In this document: piece after piece, positions 14,437-22,483 of the stretch
How the letters are laid out: every line of letters begins with the position of its first letter
Position numbering within the stretch: the stretch's first letter is position 1
Source of the DNA: DASXBJ01 sp036491755
GTDB taxonomy: Bacteria; Chloroflexota; Dormibacteria; Dormibacterales; Dormibacteraceae
Direction: 5' to 3'
Length of the DNA: 24,286 nt
Assembly (NCBI GenBank): GCA_036491755.1
Contig: DASXBJ010000138.1
Location: forward strand, 1-24,286
Made by a program: the position numbers and the translations under genes
The notes under the pieces: model-generated
The model's database searches: none
What the model was told of the DNA's origin: nothing
The model's input: the letters and a program-made list of their open reading frames with translations, nothing else

Positions 14437-14496
14437 GGGGGCTTAGACGGAGTTTCTCAAGGACTGCCTAGAATTAAGCAGTTCCCCTAAGCCCCC
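14437..14496 (+). promoter_or_regulatory. Nested inverted repeat in the nuo operon leader
   Basis: GGGGGCTTAG (14437-14446) and CTAAGCCCCC (14487-14496) form a perfect 10-bp inverted repeat. The enclosed 40 bases hold a second stem, GGACTGC against GCAGTTCC with one bulged base, and between its arms a TAGAAT (14469-14474) that could itself be a -10 box. The structure ends eight bases before the GGAGG preceding nuoA. It may be an RNA leader structure or a DNA operator around the promoter. There is no T-tract after it, so a simple terminator is unlikely. Confidence 0.5.
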
Positions 14497-14522
14497 TGTT
14501 CGTCGGAGGCAGCTTCGGAAAC

Positions 14523-14879
14523 TTGCTCGAGAGCTACGTCCCACTTCTGATCTACGCCCTGATAATCCTCGGACTTTTGGGAGCGCTGGTCACCCTTTCG
14601 TTTGTGCTTGGTCCGTCCAAGCCGTTCAAGGCCAAGCTCGAGCCTTATGAGTCCGGCATCGTGCCGGAGGCGCCGGCGCATCGACGCCTATCGGTGCGCT
14701 TCTACCTCACCGCGATGCTGTTCATCATCTTCGACGTCGAGGCGGTGTTCTTCTATCCATGGGCCGTGCTGCTGCGGCAGTTGAAGTGGTTCGGGCTCAT
14801 CGAGATGCTCGTCTTCATCGGCATCCTCCTGGTCGCCCTCGCGCACATCTGGCGCAAAGGAGGCCTGGATTGGGAGTAG
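14523..14879 (+). CDS. nuoA: NADH-quinone oxidoreductase subunit A
   Basis: Small membrane subunit of complex I near the quinone-binding interface. Its 118 residues carry three hydrophobic helices, the conserved YESGIVPEA loop between helices 1 and 2, and the helix-2 motif FIIFDVEAVFFYPWAV with its acidic residues. The start is TTG 14523. GGAGG (14505-14509) lies 13 bases upstream, longer than ideal, and no better start exists because no ATG or GTG precedes the first helix. It opens the nuo operon after a 272-base leader and intergenic region, and overlaps nuoB by 10 bases. Confidence 0.93.
   Translation: MLESYVPLLIYALIILGLLGALVTLSFVLGPSKPFKAKLEPYESGIVPEAPAHRRLSVRFYLTAMLFIIFDVEAVFFYPWAVLLRQLKWFGLIEMLVFIGILLVALAHIWRKGGLDWE
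14856..14863 (+). promoter_or_regulatory. Strong Shine-Dalgarno (AAAGGAGG) fixing the TTG start of nuoB
   Basis: AAAGGAGG lies inside the end of nuoA, six bases before TTG 14870. This supports the TTG over the ATG at 14897 and over longer open-frame starts that would overlap nuoA. Confidence 0.75.
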
Positions 14880-15358
14880 AAGACCTCGCCGACTCGATGG
14901 GGAAAAATTTCCTCACCACCACGCTGGGCAAGCTGGTCGGCTGGGGGCGCGGCAACTCGGTCTGGCCGGCGCAGTTCGGACTCGCGTGCTGCGCGATTGA
15001 GATGATCGCCACCGCGACCGCGAGCGTGGACATCGCACGCTTCGGCTCCGAGGCGATGCGAGCCTCGCCGCGACAGTCGGATCTGATGATCGTGTCGGGC
15101 CGCGTCTCGCAGAAGATGGCGCCCGTGTTGCGGACGGTCTATGACCAGATGCCCGAACCGAAATGGGTCATCTCGATGGGAGCCTGCGCGTCCACAGGAG
15201 GGGTGTTCAACAACTACGCGCTGCTGCAGGGCGTGGACAAGATCGTCCCGGTTGACGTCTACATCCCCGGCTGTCCCCCACGCCCCGAGGACCTCCTCAA
15301 CGCGCTGATGATCTTGCAGGAGCGGATCAAGGCTCAAGGCATCACCCCTCGCCAGTGA
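14870..15358 (+). CDS. nuoB: NADH-quinone oxidoreductase subunit B
   Basis: Complex I subunit that holds the terminal [4Fe-4S] cluster N2, the direct electron donor to quinone. It is 162 residues from TTG 14870. The cluster ligands are all visible: adjacent Cys40 and Cys41 (FGLACCAIEM), Cys106 (SMGACASTGG) and Cys135 (YIPGCPPRPE). The stretch RASPRQSDLMIVSGRVSQKM is the standard family signature. The gene overlaps nuoA by 10 bases and nuoC by four (GTGA). Confidence 0.97.
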   Translation: MGVEDLADSMGKNFLTTTLGKLVGWGRGNSVWPAQFGLACCAIEMIATATASVDIARFGSEAMRASPRQSDLMIVSGRVSQKMAPVLRTVYDQMPEPKWVISMGACASTGGVFNNYALLQGVDKIVPVDVYIPGCPPRPEDLLNALMILQERIKAQGITPRQ

Positions 15359-15840
15359 TCCAGAGCAATTTGATAGTCGAACAGGGCGTCAGCGCGGGTG
15401 ACTCGTGGGTCACCGTCGAGCCGGGCGCGATTCGAGAAGCGCTGGGCGAGTTGAAGAACGACGGCTACCGGCTGCTGGTCTTCCTCACGTGCGTGGACCG
15501 CCTCGCCGATACCTCGCGAACGTGGCCGGCGCGATACGAGCTCGTCTACCAGCTGCGGAATCTCGAGTCGCGCGACCAGCTGAGGGTCAGGACGTATGTC
15601 GACGGCGACCCGCCCCACATCGACTCCGTGCACGACCTCTTTCCGCCCGCCAACTGGGACGAGCGCGAGACCTACGACCTGTTCGGGGTCGTGTTCAACG
15701 ATCACCCTGACCTTTCGCGAATCCTGATGCCCGACGACTGGGTCGGCCACCCTCTTCGTCGCGACTATCCAGTGGGCGGCGAGGTGGTCGAGTTCTCCGA
15801 GGAGCACGAGACCTGGCAGACGGCGCCGGAGAAGGCATGA
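15355..15840 (+). CDS. nuoC: NADH-quinone oxidoreductase subunit C (30 kDa)
   Basis: Hydrophilic connecting subunit of the complex I peripheral arm, 161 residues, separate from NuoD here (fused in some enterobacteria). The family signature is WDERETYDLFGVVFNDHPDL followed by RILMPDDWVGHPLRRDYPVG. The start is GTG 15355, overlapping the nuoB stop by four bases. The stop overlaps the ATG of nuoD (ATGA). Confidence 0.95.
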   Translation: MIQSNLIVEQGVSAGDSWVTVEPGAIREALGELKNDGYRLLVFLTCVDRLADTSRTWPARYELVYQLRNLESRDQLRVRTYVDGDPPHIDSVHDLFPPANWDERETYDLFGVVFNDHPDLSRILMPDDWVGHPLRRDYPVGGEVVEFSEEHETWQTAPEKA

Positions 15841-17057
15841 GCGTCGAGCAGGGCATCACGATCGAGAAGACAGGCGAGAAGGGCGCCTTCGGCGGTGAGC
15901 TGCTCACCGTCAACTTCGGCCCCCATCACCCATCGACCCACGGCGTGCTTCGCTTGATCGTCGACCTGGACGGCGAGCAGATCCGGCGGATCAAGCCGGT
16001 CATCGGCTACCTGCACACCGGCATCGAAAAGCAGATGGAATCTCTCCGCTGGCAGCAGGGTGTTGTCGTCACCGACCGCCACGACTACCTCTCGCCGCCC
16101 ATCAACAACCTCGCTTACGCGCTTGCCGTCGAGCGCTTGATGGGAGTGGAGGTGCCGCCTCGCGCCGAGGCGCTTCGGGTGATCATGTCGGAGCTCACCC
16201 GCCTGTCGTCGCACCTGGTCTGGATGGGCACGAGCGGTCTCGAGCTCGGCGCCATGTCGATGCTCATGTACTGCTTCCGCGAGCGCGACACGATCCTCAA
16301 CATGAACGAGGAGATCTCGGGCTTCCGGATGCATACCTCTTATATCCGGCCCGGCGGCGTGTCCGCTGACGCCACGCCAAGGTTCCTGGAGCTGCTGGAC
16401 GTCTTCACCCGCGAGATGCCCGGGCACATCGACGAGTACGAGGACCTGCTCACGATGAACCCCATCTGGCGGTCGCGCACGATCGGGATCGGCCGGCTGT
16501 CGCCCGAGGACGCCAAGGTCCTTGGTGCGACCGGACCGATGCTCCGAGGCTCGGGCGTGGCCTGGGACCTCCGCCGCTCGATGCCCTACTCCGGCTACGA
16601 GAAGTACGACTTCGAGGTCGCGACCTCCAACGACTGCGATTGCTACGGCCGCTACCTGGTGCGCATCAAGGAGATGCGCGAGGCGACCAAGATCCTGCGC
16701 CAGGCTCTCGATGCGCTGCCGGACGGGCCGGTGAACGTCGACGACCGCAAGATGCTTCCGCCGCCTCGCGAGGAGCTCGAGACTTCGATGGAGGCCGTCA
16801 TCCACCACTTCAAGCTCTTCACCGAGGGGTACTCCGTGCCGCCCGGCGACGTCTATGTCGCCGTCGAGTCGGGTCGCGGCGAGAATGGGTGCTACATCGT
16901 CAGCGACGGGACGCACAAGCCGCGGCGCGTGAAGTTCCGCGCCGCCTCGTTCGTCAACCTTCAGGCGCTGGAGCGCATGGCTCTCAACCACATGGTGGCG
17001 GACATGATCGCGATCATCGGCACGGCCGACACGGTGCTGGGAGACGTCGACCGCTGA
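15837..17057 (+). CDS. nuoD: NADH-quinone oxidoreductase subunit D (49 kDa)
   Basis: Peripheral-arm subunit that forms the quinone cavity with NuoB and NuoH; it descends from the large subunit of NiFe hydrogenase. It is 406 residues, the usual length. Signatures are NFGPHHPSTHGVLRLIVDLD with the quinone-headgroup His pair region near the N-terminus, GYLHTGIEKQMES, and the C-terminal FRAASFVNLQALERM followed by ADMIAIIGTADTVLGDVDR. ATG 15837 overlaps nuoC by four bases; the stop shares one base with the nuoE start (TGATG). Confidence 0.97.
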   Translation: MSVEQGITIEKTGEKGAFGGELLTVNFGPHHPSTHGVLRLIVDLDGEQIRRIKPVIGYLHTGIEKQMESLRWQQGVVVTDRHDYLSPPINNLAYALAVERLMGVEVPPRAEALRVIMSELTRLSSHLVWMGTSGLELGAMSMLMYCFRERDTILNMNEEISGFRMHTSYIRPGGVSADATPRFLELLDVFTREMPGHIDEYEDLLTMNPIWRSRTIGIGRLSPEDAKVLGATGPMLRGSGVAWDLRRSMPYSGYEKYDFEVATSNDCDCYGRYLVRIKEMREATKILRQALDALPDGPVNVDDRKMLPPPREELETSMEAVIHHFKLFTEGYSVPPGDVYVAVESGRGENGCYIVSDGTHKPRRVKFRAASFVNLQALERMALNHMVADMIAIIGTADTVLGDVDR

Positions 17058-17599
17058 TGGGTGTCCTGTCGGACCACGTGATGGAGGAGATTCGAGCCCT
17101 GCCGCCTCAATTCCCCGAGGTGCGCTCCGCCGTGATGCCGGCGCTCGACCTCGCCCAGGAGGAGATCGGCTATCTCACGCCCGAGGCGATGAGCGACGTC
17201 GCGGCAGCCCTGAACCTCGACCCCGGATACGTTGAGGGTGTCGCGACCTTCTACACGCTGTTTCACACCGAACCCACCGGCAAGCACCGCCTGTACATGT
17301 GCACCAACATCTCGTGCAAGCTGCGGGGAGCCGACGATCTGCTCGAGCATGCGATGCGCAGCGTTGGAGTGCACGAGCAGGGCGAGGTCAGCGCGGACGG
17401 CCTGTTCAGCGTCGAGGCCGTCGAGTGTCTGGGCGCCTGCGAGTACGCGCCCATGATGCGGCTCGATCACGCCTATCACTACGACCTGACGCCCGAGAAG
17501 GTCGACGAGCTGATCACAGCGCGGCGAAATCCATCCCCGCCGGTGCCGGCGAGGCAGACGAAACCTCGCACGCCGCGAAGGCAGAAGACTGATGGCTGA
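17057..17599 (+). CDS. nuoE: NADH-quinone oxidoreductase subunit E (24 kDa)
   Basis: Thioredoxin-fold [2Fe-2S] subunit (cluster N1a) of the NADH-oxidising module. It is 180 residues. The ligands are Cys82 and Cys87 (MCTNISCKLRG) and Cys124 and Cys128 (ECLGACEYAPM). The N-terminal helical part (IGYLTPEAMSDVAAALNL) is typical. The last 25 residues are a Pro/Arg/Lys-rich tail ending QKTDG beyond the conserved domain. The final eight bases overlap the start of nuoF. Confidence 0.96.
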   Translation: MGVLSDHVMEEIRALPPQFPEVRSAVMPALDLAQEEIGYLTPEAMSDVAAALNLDPGYVEGVATFYTLFHTEPTGKHRLYMCTNISCKLRGADDLLEHAMRSVGVHEQGEVSADGLFSVEAVECLGACEYAPMMRLDHAYHYDLTPEKVDELITARRNPSPPVPARQTKPRTPRRQKTDG

Positions 17600-18962
17600 G
17601 CTCCGAGGCACGACCAACGGTCCGGTGTTGACGCGGTGGTTTGGCACCGATGACCTCCACCGGATTGACGTTTACGAACGGCTCGGCGGCTATGTGGCGC
17701 TGCGCAAAGCAATCACCACCATGACCCCCGACCAGATCGTCCAGGAGATCAAGGATTCCGGGCTGCGAGGTCGCGGCGGAGCCGACTTCTCGACCGGCGT
17801 GAAGTGGTCGCTGATGCCCAAGGAATCGGCCGTGCCGATGCACCTCGTCGTCAACGCCGACGAGTCGGAGCCGGGCTCCGCCAAGGACCGCTACCTGATG
17901 GAGAACTCGCCGCACATGCTCCTCGAGGGCGTCGGCATCGCGGCCTATGCGATCCGCTCGCACCAGGCCTGGATCTACATCCGGGGCGAGTACGACCTGC
18001 CCTTCGCCCGGCTCACGGCCGGCATCGAGGAGATGAGGGCGAAGGGCTACCTCGGCCCCAAGCCGTTCGGCGCCGACTGGGAGCTCGACATCCGGATCTT
18101 CCGAGGCCACGGCGCCTATATCTGTGGCGAGGAAGGGGCTTTGCTCGAATCGCTGGAGGGCAAGCGGGCGCAGCCGCGCGCTTGGAAGCCGCCCTATCCG
18201 GCGCAGAAGGGCGCGTGGGGCCGGCCGACCACCGTGAACAACGTGGAGACCATCAGCACGGTGCCTTTCATCATCGACAGGGGCGCCGCCGAGTACGCGA
18301 AGTTCGGTACCGAGAAGGCCAAGGGCACGCGGATGTTCACCGTCAGCGGCCATGTGCAGCGGCCGGGCAACTACGAGATGGAGATCGGCAAGACCTACCG
18401 CGACCTGATCGAGGGTCTGGCCGGCGGGGCGCTGCCAGGCAGAACCATCAAGTGCTGGTGGCCGGGTGGCTCCTCGTCGCCGGTCATGCCCGGTGACCTT
18501 CTCGACACGACGACCGACCTCGACGGAATCAAGAACCTCGCCAACCTCAAGGATCACCCGGCGCCGCCGCTGAACATGGGCGGCCGCGGCTTCGCGACCA
18601 TGGGAGGCTCCGGTGGCGTGATCGTCATGGACGACACGTTCTGCGCCGTCAAGGCGGCCCACCGGCTGCTGCAGTTCTACGCGCACGAGTCCTGCGGCAA
18701 GTGCACGCCGTGTCGCGTCGGCGGCAACTGGGCGGTGCGGGCTTACGACGCCATCCTCTCCGGCAACGGCGGCCCCCAGGAGATCAAGATCCTGGAGCGC
18801 GTTCAGGAAGGGCTGCAGGGCGGCAGGTGCCTCTGCGGCCTGGGCGATGCCGCCGGCTGGGTCATCGCTTCGAGCCTCACCCACTACCGCAACGAGTACG
18901 AGGAGCACGCCCTGCACAACGTGTGCAGCGCCGAGAAGGTCGGGATGGCCGCGAATGCCTGA
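17592..18962 (+). CDS. nuoF: NADH-quinone oxidoreductase subunit F (51 kDa)
   Basis: Carries FMN, the NADH site and [4Fe-4S] cluster N3, where electrons enter complex I. It is 456 residues. NADH/FMN motifs are LRGRGGADFSTGVKW, NADESEPGSAKDRYLM and GAYICGEEGALLESLEG. N3 ligands are Cys368, Cys371 and Cys374 in ESCGKCTPCRVGG, and Cys415 in CLCGLGDAAGW. The start ATG 17592 overlaps nuoE by eight bases, and the stop overlaps nuoG by eight. With NuoE and NuoG it forms the dehydrogenase tip. Confidence 0.97.
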   Translation: MAELRGTTNGPVLTRWFGTDDLHRIDVYERLGGYVALRKAITTMTPDQIVQEIKDSGLRGRGGADFSTGVKWSLMPKESAVPMHLVVNADESEPGSAKDRYLMENSPHMLLEGVGIAAYAIRSHQAWIYIRGEYDLPFARLTAGIEEMRAKGYLGPKPFGADWELDIRIFRGHGAYICGEEGALLESLEGKRAQPRAWKPPYPAQKGAWGRPTTVNNVETISTVPFIIDRGAAEYAKFGTEKAKGTRMFTVSGHVQRPGNYEMEIGKTYRDLIEGLAGGALPGRTIKCWWPGGSSSPVMPGDLLDTTTDLDGIKNLANLKDHPAPPLNMGGRGFATMGGSGGVIVMDDTFCAVKAAHRLLQFYAHESCGKCTPCRVGGNWAVRAYDAILSGNGGPQEIKILERVQEGLQGGRCLCGLGDAAGWVIASSLTHYRNEYEEHALHNVCSAEKVGMAANA

Positions 18963-20838
18963 CGTCAATCTCACGATCGACGGGCGTCCCGTCGCCGTAC
19001 CGGCGGGCACCCTGGTGGTCGAGGCGGCCAAGAAGCTTGGGGTGGAGATCCCGGTCTTCTGCTACCACCACAAGCTCGATTACGTCGGCGCCTGCCGTCT
19101 GTGCGTGGTCGAGATCTCGCCCGGCCCACCCATCGCCCGCATCGCGTGCGGAACGCCGGTGTCGGAGGGTATGGTCGTCAAGACGCAGACCTCCCTGGCG
19201 GTGGAGGCGCGCGCCGACGTCCTCGAGTTCGAGCTCGTCAACCACCCGCTCGATTGCCCCGTCTGCGACAAGGGCGGCGAGTGCCCGCTGCAGGACTTCA
19301 CGTTCCGCCACGGTTACCCGACGAGCCGGATCGACGGCCCGCGCCTGCACTTCAAGAAGCCAATCCCGCTCTCGGACAAGATCGCGCTCGATCGCGAGCG
19401 GTGCGTCCTCTGCTACCGCTGCACCCGCTACTACGACGAGGTCGCATGGGAGCAGGAGCTGACGGTCGGGGAACGCGGCGTCGAGTCGTTCATCACGAGC
19501 CAGTTCGACCGGCCGCTGCAGTCGAACTTCAGCGGCAACATCATCGACCTGTGCCCGGTTGGCGCGCTCACGTCGCGGGTGTGGCGATTCGAGTCGCGGC
19601 CCTGGGACATGACCTCGAGCGCCACGATCTGCTCGAGGTGCGCGGTGGGCTGCAGCGTGACGCAGTGGCAGCGCCGAGGCCAGCTCGTGCGTGTCACATC
19701 GCGCGAGAACGACGACATCGACGAGGGCTGGATCTGTGACCGGGGCCGGTTCGATTACACGGACGTCAACGATCCGTCGCGCCTCCGCACTCCATCGGTG
19801 CGAGGCTCGCGCTCGTCGTGGGCCGACGCGATCGCCGAGCTCGCCGCCGGCATCAAGGGCAAGGGGTCCAGGCTCGGGATCTCCCTGCCGCAGGACATCA
19901 CCAACGAAGAGGCCCACCTCTTCAGAGCGCTCCTGGACGGCCCGCTCAAGAGCGCCAGGGTCAGCATGCAGGGCCGCACCGCGATCCCGGCCCCGTCGGG
20001 GGCGGCAACGATGAGGATCAAGGAGATCGACGACGCGCGGGTGATCGTGGTCGTCGCCTCCGACATCGAGGACGACGTCCCGATCGTCGACCTGAGGGTC
20101 AAGAAGGCGGTCGGCAAGCGCGGCGCGAAGCTGATCGTGATCCATCCCGACGGCGTCGACCTCGACCGCCATCCGGGCGTGCTGCACATTCGCAACGCTC
20201 CTGGGTCGGCGGCCGCCGAGGTGCGCAAGCTCGCATCGCACGAATGGCTCCAGAACCCGGGCGGCCTCGTGGCGGTCCTGTTCGGAGACGGCCGTGGCAG
20301 CGAGGACGCCGCGGACCTCGCCGTCGCCTGCGCCGAACTGGCAGAAAAGGTCGGCGGCAAGCGGATGCCGCTGTACCGCGCCACCAACGAACGAGGTGCG
20401 CTCGCGCTCGGCGTCGCTGGTTCGGACAAGCTCGACGGCGTCGAGGCCCTGCTCATATGGGGACCGCCTCCCAGCACCGGCATCCCGCCCTCGGTCCGCT
20501 TCCTGGCGGCGTGGGACCATCTCCCCCGCCCCGACTACGCGAACGCCGCGGTGCTGCTTCCGGCAACCACGTTCGCGGAGCGGCAGGGCACATATTCGAA
20601 CCTCGAGGGCACCGTGCAGTTCCTGCGGCCTCCGATCGCGGTCCCTTCACCTCTTAAGGAAGGATGGGAGGTCCTGAGCGAGTTGGGCGCGGCCCTCGGC
20701 GTCACGCTCGATTACGCCGGCATCTCCCCCATCCAGCGCGAGATCGCGGGCCGGGTGCCCGAGCTGGCGGCGCTGGCTCACCCGCCCGACCCGAATCCCG
20801 AGCCGCGGCGCGTCCTCGTCGGCCCCGCCCACCCATGA
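18955..20838 (+). CDS. nuoG: NADH-quinone oxidoreductase subunit G (75 kDa)
   Basis: Peripheral-arm iron-sulfur subunit. It is 627 residues, on the short side for NuoG, with a reduced C-terminal molybdopterin-oxidoreductase-like region. Visible ligands are N1b Cys36, 47, 50 and 65; N5 His97, Cys101, 104 and 110 (HPLDCPVCDKGGEC); N4 Cys150, 153, 156 and 200; and the extra cluster N7, Cys226, 229, 233 and 261 (CSRCAVGC ... WICDRG). N7 is present only in some bacterial lineages. ATG 18955 follows the nuoF frame with an eight-base overlap; an open frame extends upstream but only through nuoF. The stop overlaps nuoH (ATGA). Confidence 0.95.
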   Translation: MPDVNLTIDGRPVAVPAGTLVVEAAKKLGVEIPVFCYHHKLDYVGACRLCVVEISPGPPIARIACGTPVSEGMVVKTQTSLAVEARADVLEFELVNHPLDCPVCDKGGECPLQDFTFRHGYPTSRIDGPRLHFKKPIPLSDKIALDRERCVLCYRCTRYYDEVAWEQELTVGERGVESFITSQFDRPLQSNFSGNIIDLCPVGALTSRVWRFESRPWDMTSSATICSRCAVGCSVTQWQRRGQLVRVTSRENDDIDEGWICDRGRFDYTDVNDPSRLRTPSVRGSRSSWADAIAELAAGIKGKGSRLGISLPQDITNEEAHLFRALLDGPLKSARVSMQGRTAIPAPSGAATMRIKEIDDARVIVVVASDIEDDVPIVDLRVKKAVGKRGAKLIVIHPDGVDLDRHPGVLHIRNAPGSAAAEVRKLASHEWLQNPGGLVAVLFGDGRGSEDAADLAVACAELAEKVGGKRMPLYRATNERGALALGVAGSDKLDGVEALLIWGPPPSTGIPPSVRFLAAWDHLPRPDYANAAVLLPATTFAERQGTYSNLEGTVQFLRPPIAVPSPLKEGWEVLSELGAALGVTLDYAGISPIQREIAGRVPELAALAHPPDPNPEPRRVLVGPAHP

Positions 20839-21848
20839 GCCAGATTTACAACGACCCCATCGGGCACTGGGTCGTCGTCATCGTCGCCATCGCGCTGCTT
20901 CTGTTCGTCGTGTTGACGGCGACCGCGTACACGGTGTGGTTCGAGCGCGTGGCGCTGGGTCGTATCCAGCGCCGCCCGGGGCCCAACCGCGTCGGCCCGT
21001 TCGGGCTCATGCAGCTCGCGGCGGACGGTGTGAAGCTCGCGTTCAAAGAGAGCTTCGTGCCCGCGGAGACGGACAAGATCCTCTACGTCGCCGCTCCGAC
21101 GATCGCTGTGGGCGCGGCCTTCCTCGCGTGGGCGGTGATCCCGATCGGCCTCTGGTACAACGTCCAGTACTGGATTGCCGACGTCAATGTCGGCATCCTC
21201 CTCGTGTTCGCCCTCAGCGCGATGAACGTGTACGCGCTGGTGCTTGGCGGCTACGCCTCGAACAACAAGTATTCGATGCTGGGCGGGCTTCGCTCGGCCG
21301 CGCAGCTGATCAGCTACGAGATGGCGCTCGGCCTCTCGCTCGTGCCCACTTTCATGATCGTCGGCTCTCTGCGCCTGCGCGACATCGTCCAGTACACAGT
21401 CGACTGGGGCTGGTACCACGGGCCGATCCCGCTGCTCATCCTCACGCCGATCGGGTTCGTGATCTACCTGATGGCGGCCGTCGCGGAAACGAACCGCGCG
21501 CCGTTCGACCTGCCCGAGGCCGAGCAGGAGCTGATCGGCGGATTCCTGACGGAATACTCAGGCCTCAAGTTCGTCATGTACTACCTCGCGGAGTACGTGA
21601 ACATGATCACGGTCTCCGCGCTGGCCGCGCTCCTTTTCTTCGGCGGCTGGTACCTGTGGGTCGTGCCGCCGGTGCTGGCCTTCTTGCTCAAGATCGTACT
21701 TTTCCTGTTCCTATACATTTGGCTGCGCGGCACCTTCCCCCGTCTGCGTTACGACATGCTCATGCGCCTCGGCTGGAAGGTCCTTCTGCCGCTCGCGATC
21801 GCCAACGTCATCGTCACCGGGATCATCCTGGTGGCCGTGCAGGGGTAG
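20835..21848 (+). CDS. nuoH: NADH-quinone oxidoreductase subunit H
   Basis: Membrane subunit linking the quinone cavity to the proton-pumping arm; 337 residues with about eight or nine hydrophobic helices. Conserved features are FERVALGRIQRRPGPNRVGP on the first loop, AAQLISYEMALGLSL with its glutamate, and the loop AVAETNRAPFDLPEAEQELI followed by GGFLTEYSGLKFVMYYLAEY. The ATG overlaps the nuoG stop by four bases. A longer open frame begins inside nuoG but is not used, because the family N-terminus starts at this ATG. Confidence 0.96.
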   Translation: MSQIYNDPIGHWVVVIVAIALLLFVVLTATAYTVWFERVALGRIQRRPGPNRVGPFGLMQLAADGVKLAFKESFVPAETDKILYVAAPTIAVGAAFLAWAVIPIGLWYNVQYWIADVNVGILLVFALSAMNVYALVLGGYASNNKYSMLGGLRSAAQLISYEMALGLSLVPTFMIVGSLRLRDIVQYTVDWGWYHGPIPLLILTPIGFVIYLMAAVAETNRAPFDLPEAEQELIGGFLTEYSGLKFVMYYLAEYVNMITVSALAALLFFGGWYLWVVPPVLAFLLKIVLFLFLYIWLRGTFPRLRYDMLMRLGWKVLLPLAIANVIVTGIILVAVQG

Positions 21849-21853
21849 AGCTG

Positions 21854-22483
21854 ATGTCTGAATCCGACGAGTTACCTGAGCACCCGACTGAGCTTCGTGG
21901 CCCGGGGGAAGGGGTGCCCGCACGCCCGAAGAGCAAGACGCCAAGCGTGGCGCAGGATGTCGCGGCGCTGGCGGGCGGGCTCAAAACCACCCTGGGCGAG
22001 TTCTTCAAACCGGTCGTCACGACGATGTATCCCGAGGACAAGACGCCGAGGTCCGAGCGCTATCGCGGACGCCACTACCTGCGCCGATACGACAACGGGC
22101 TCGAGCGTTGCATCGGGTGCGAGCTGTGTGCGGCGGCGTGCCCCGTGGGATGCATCCTCGTCATCGCGGCCGAGAACACAGATGAGAAGCGCGTCTCGCC
22201 GGGCGAGCGGTACGCAAAGACGTACGAGATCAACATGCTCCGCTGCATCTTCTGCGGCTACTGCGAGGACGCGTGCCCGGTGCAGGCGATCGTGCTGGGG
22301 CCGGAGTACGAGCTGTCCGACACCAGCCGCGAGAAATTCATCTACACCAAGGAAAAGCTTCTCGAGCCGCTGCCGCCGGATGTAGCGGCGCGGCTGCAGG
22401 CTTCCGCCCCTCACCCTAGCCCTCTCCGCCAGGAGGGCGCCCTGCGCGCGCCCGGCGCCGAGGGGGAGAGGGGAAAACTCTAG
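21854..22483 (+). CDS. nuoI: NADH-quinone oxidoreductase subunit I with repeat-derived tail
   Basis: Ferredoxin-like subunit holding clusters N6a and N6b, passing electrons to NuoB. Eight ligands are visible: Cys86, 89, 92 and 96 (CIGCELCAAACPVGC) and Cys131, 134, 137 and 141 (CIFCGYCEDACP). It is 209 residues, longer than the usual 160-180 or so. The excess is a polar N-terminal region and a C-terminal tail (about 184-209, starting SAPHPSPLRQEG) encoded by a REP-like palindrome. AGGGG lies eight bases before the ATG. nuoJ starts at the base after its stop. A 515-residue open frame running in from upstream is not the gene. Confidence 0.95.
   Translation: MSESDELPEHPTELRGPGEGVPARPKSKTPSVAQDVAALAGGLKTTLGEFFKPVVTTMYPEDKTPRSERYRGRHYLRRYDNGLERCIGCELCAAACPVGCILVIAAENTDEKRVSPGERYAKTYEINMLRCIFCGYCEDACPVQAIVLGPEYELSDTSREKFIYTKEKLLEPLPPDVAARLQASAPHPSPLRQEGALRAPGAEGERGKL
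22407..22477. repeat. REP-like palindrome, copy 3, inside nuoI
   Basis: Outer arms CCCCTC (22407-22412) and GAGGGG (22468-22473) enclose CCTAGCCCTCTCCGCC on the left and GAGGGGGAGAGGGG on the right, followed by AAAA. The arrangement matches the intergenic copy at 10381. Here the element is translated as the last 25 or so residues of NuoI, and its right arm lies about ten bases before the nuoJ start, where it can act as Shine-Dalgarno. Confidence 0.6.

Noticed and set aside
14251..14522. A further coding gene in the OsmC-nuoA gap
   Set aside because: No frame of useful length has a plausible start and protein-like composition; the stretch shows palindromes and a T-rich run instead.
17514..19031. 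505-residue minus-strand frame opposite nuoF
   Set aside because: It is an antisense shadow; NuoF has all its FMN, NADH and N3 motifs on the plus strand.
20936..21853. Upstream part of a 515-residue frame ending in NuoI, suggesting a fusion
   Set aside because: The upstream part is out of frame with nuoH and has no motifs. NuoI begins at ATG 21854 with its own ribosome-binding site.
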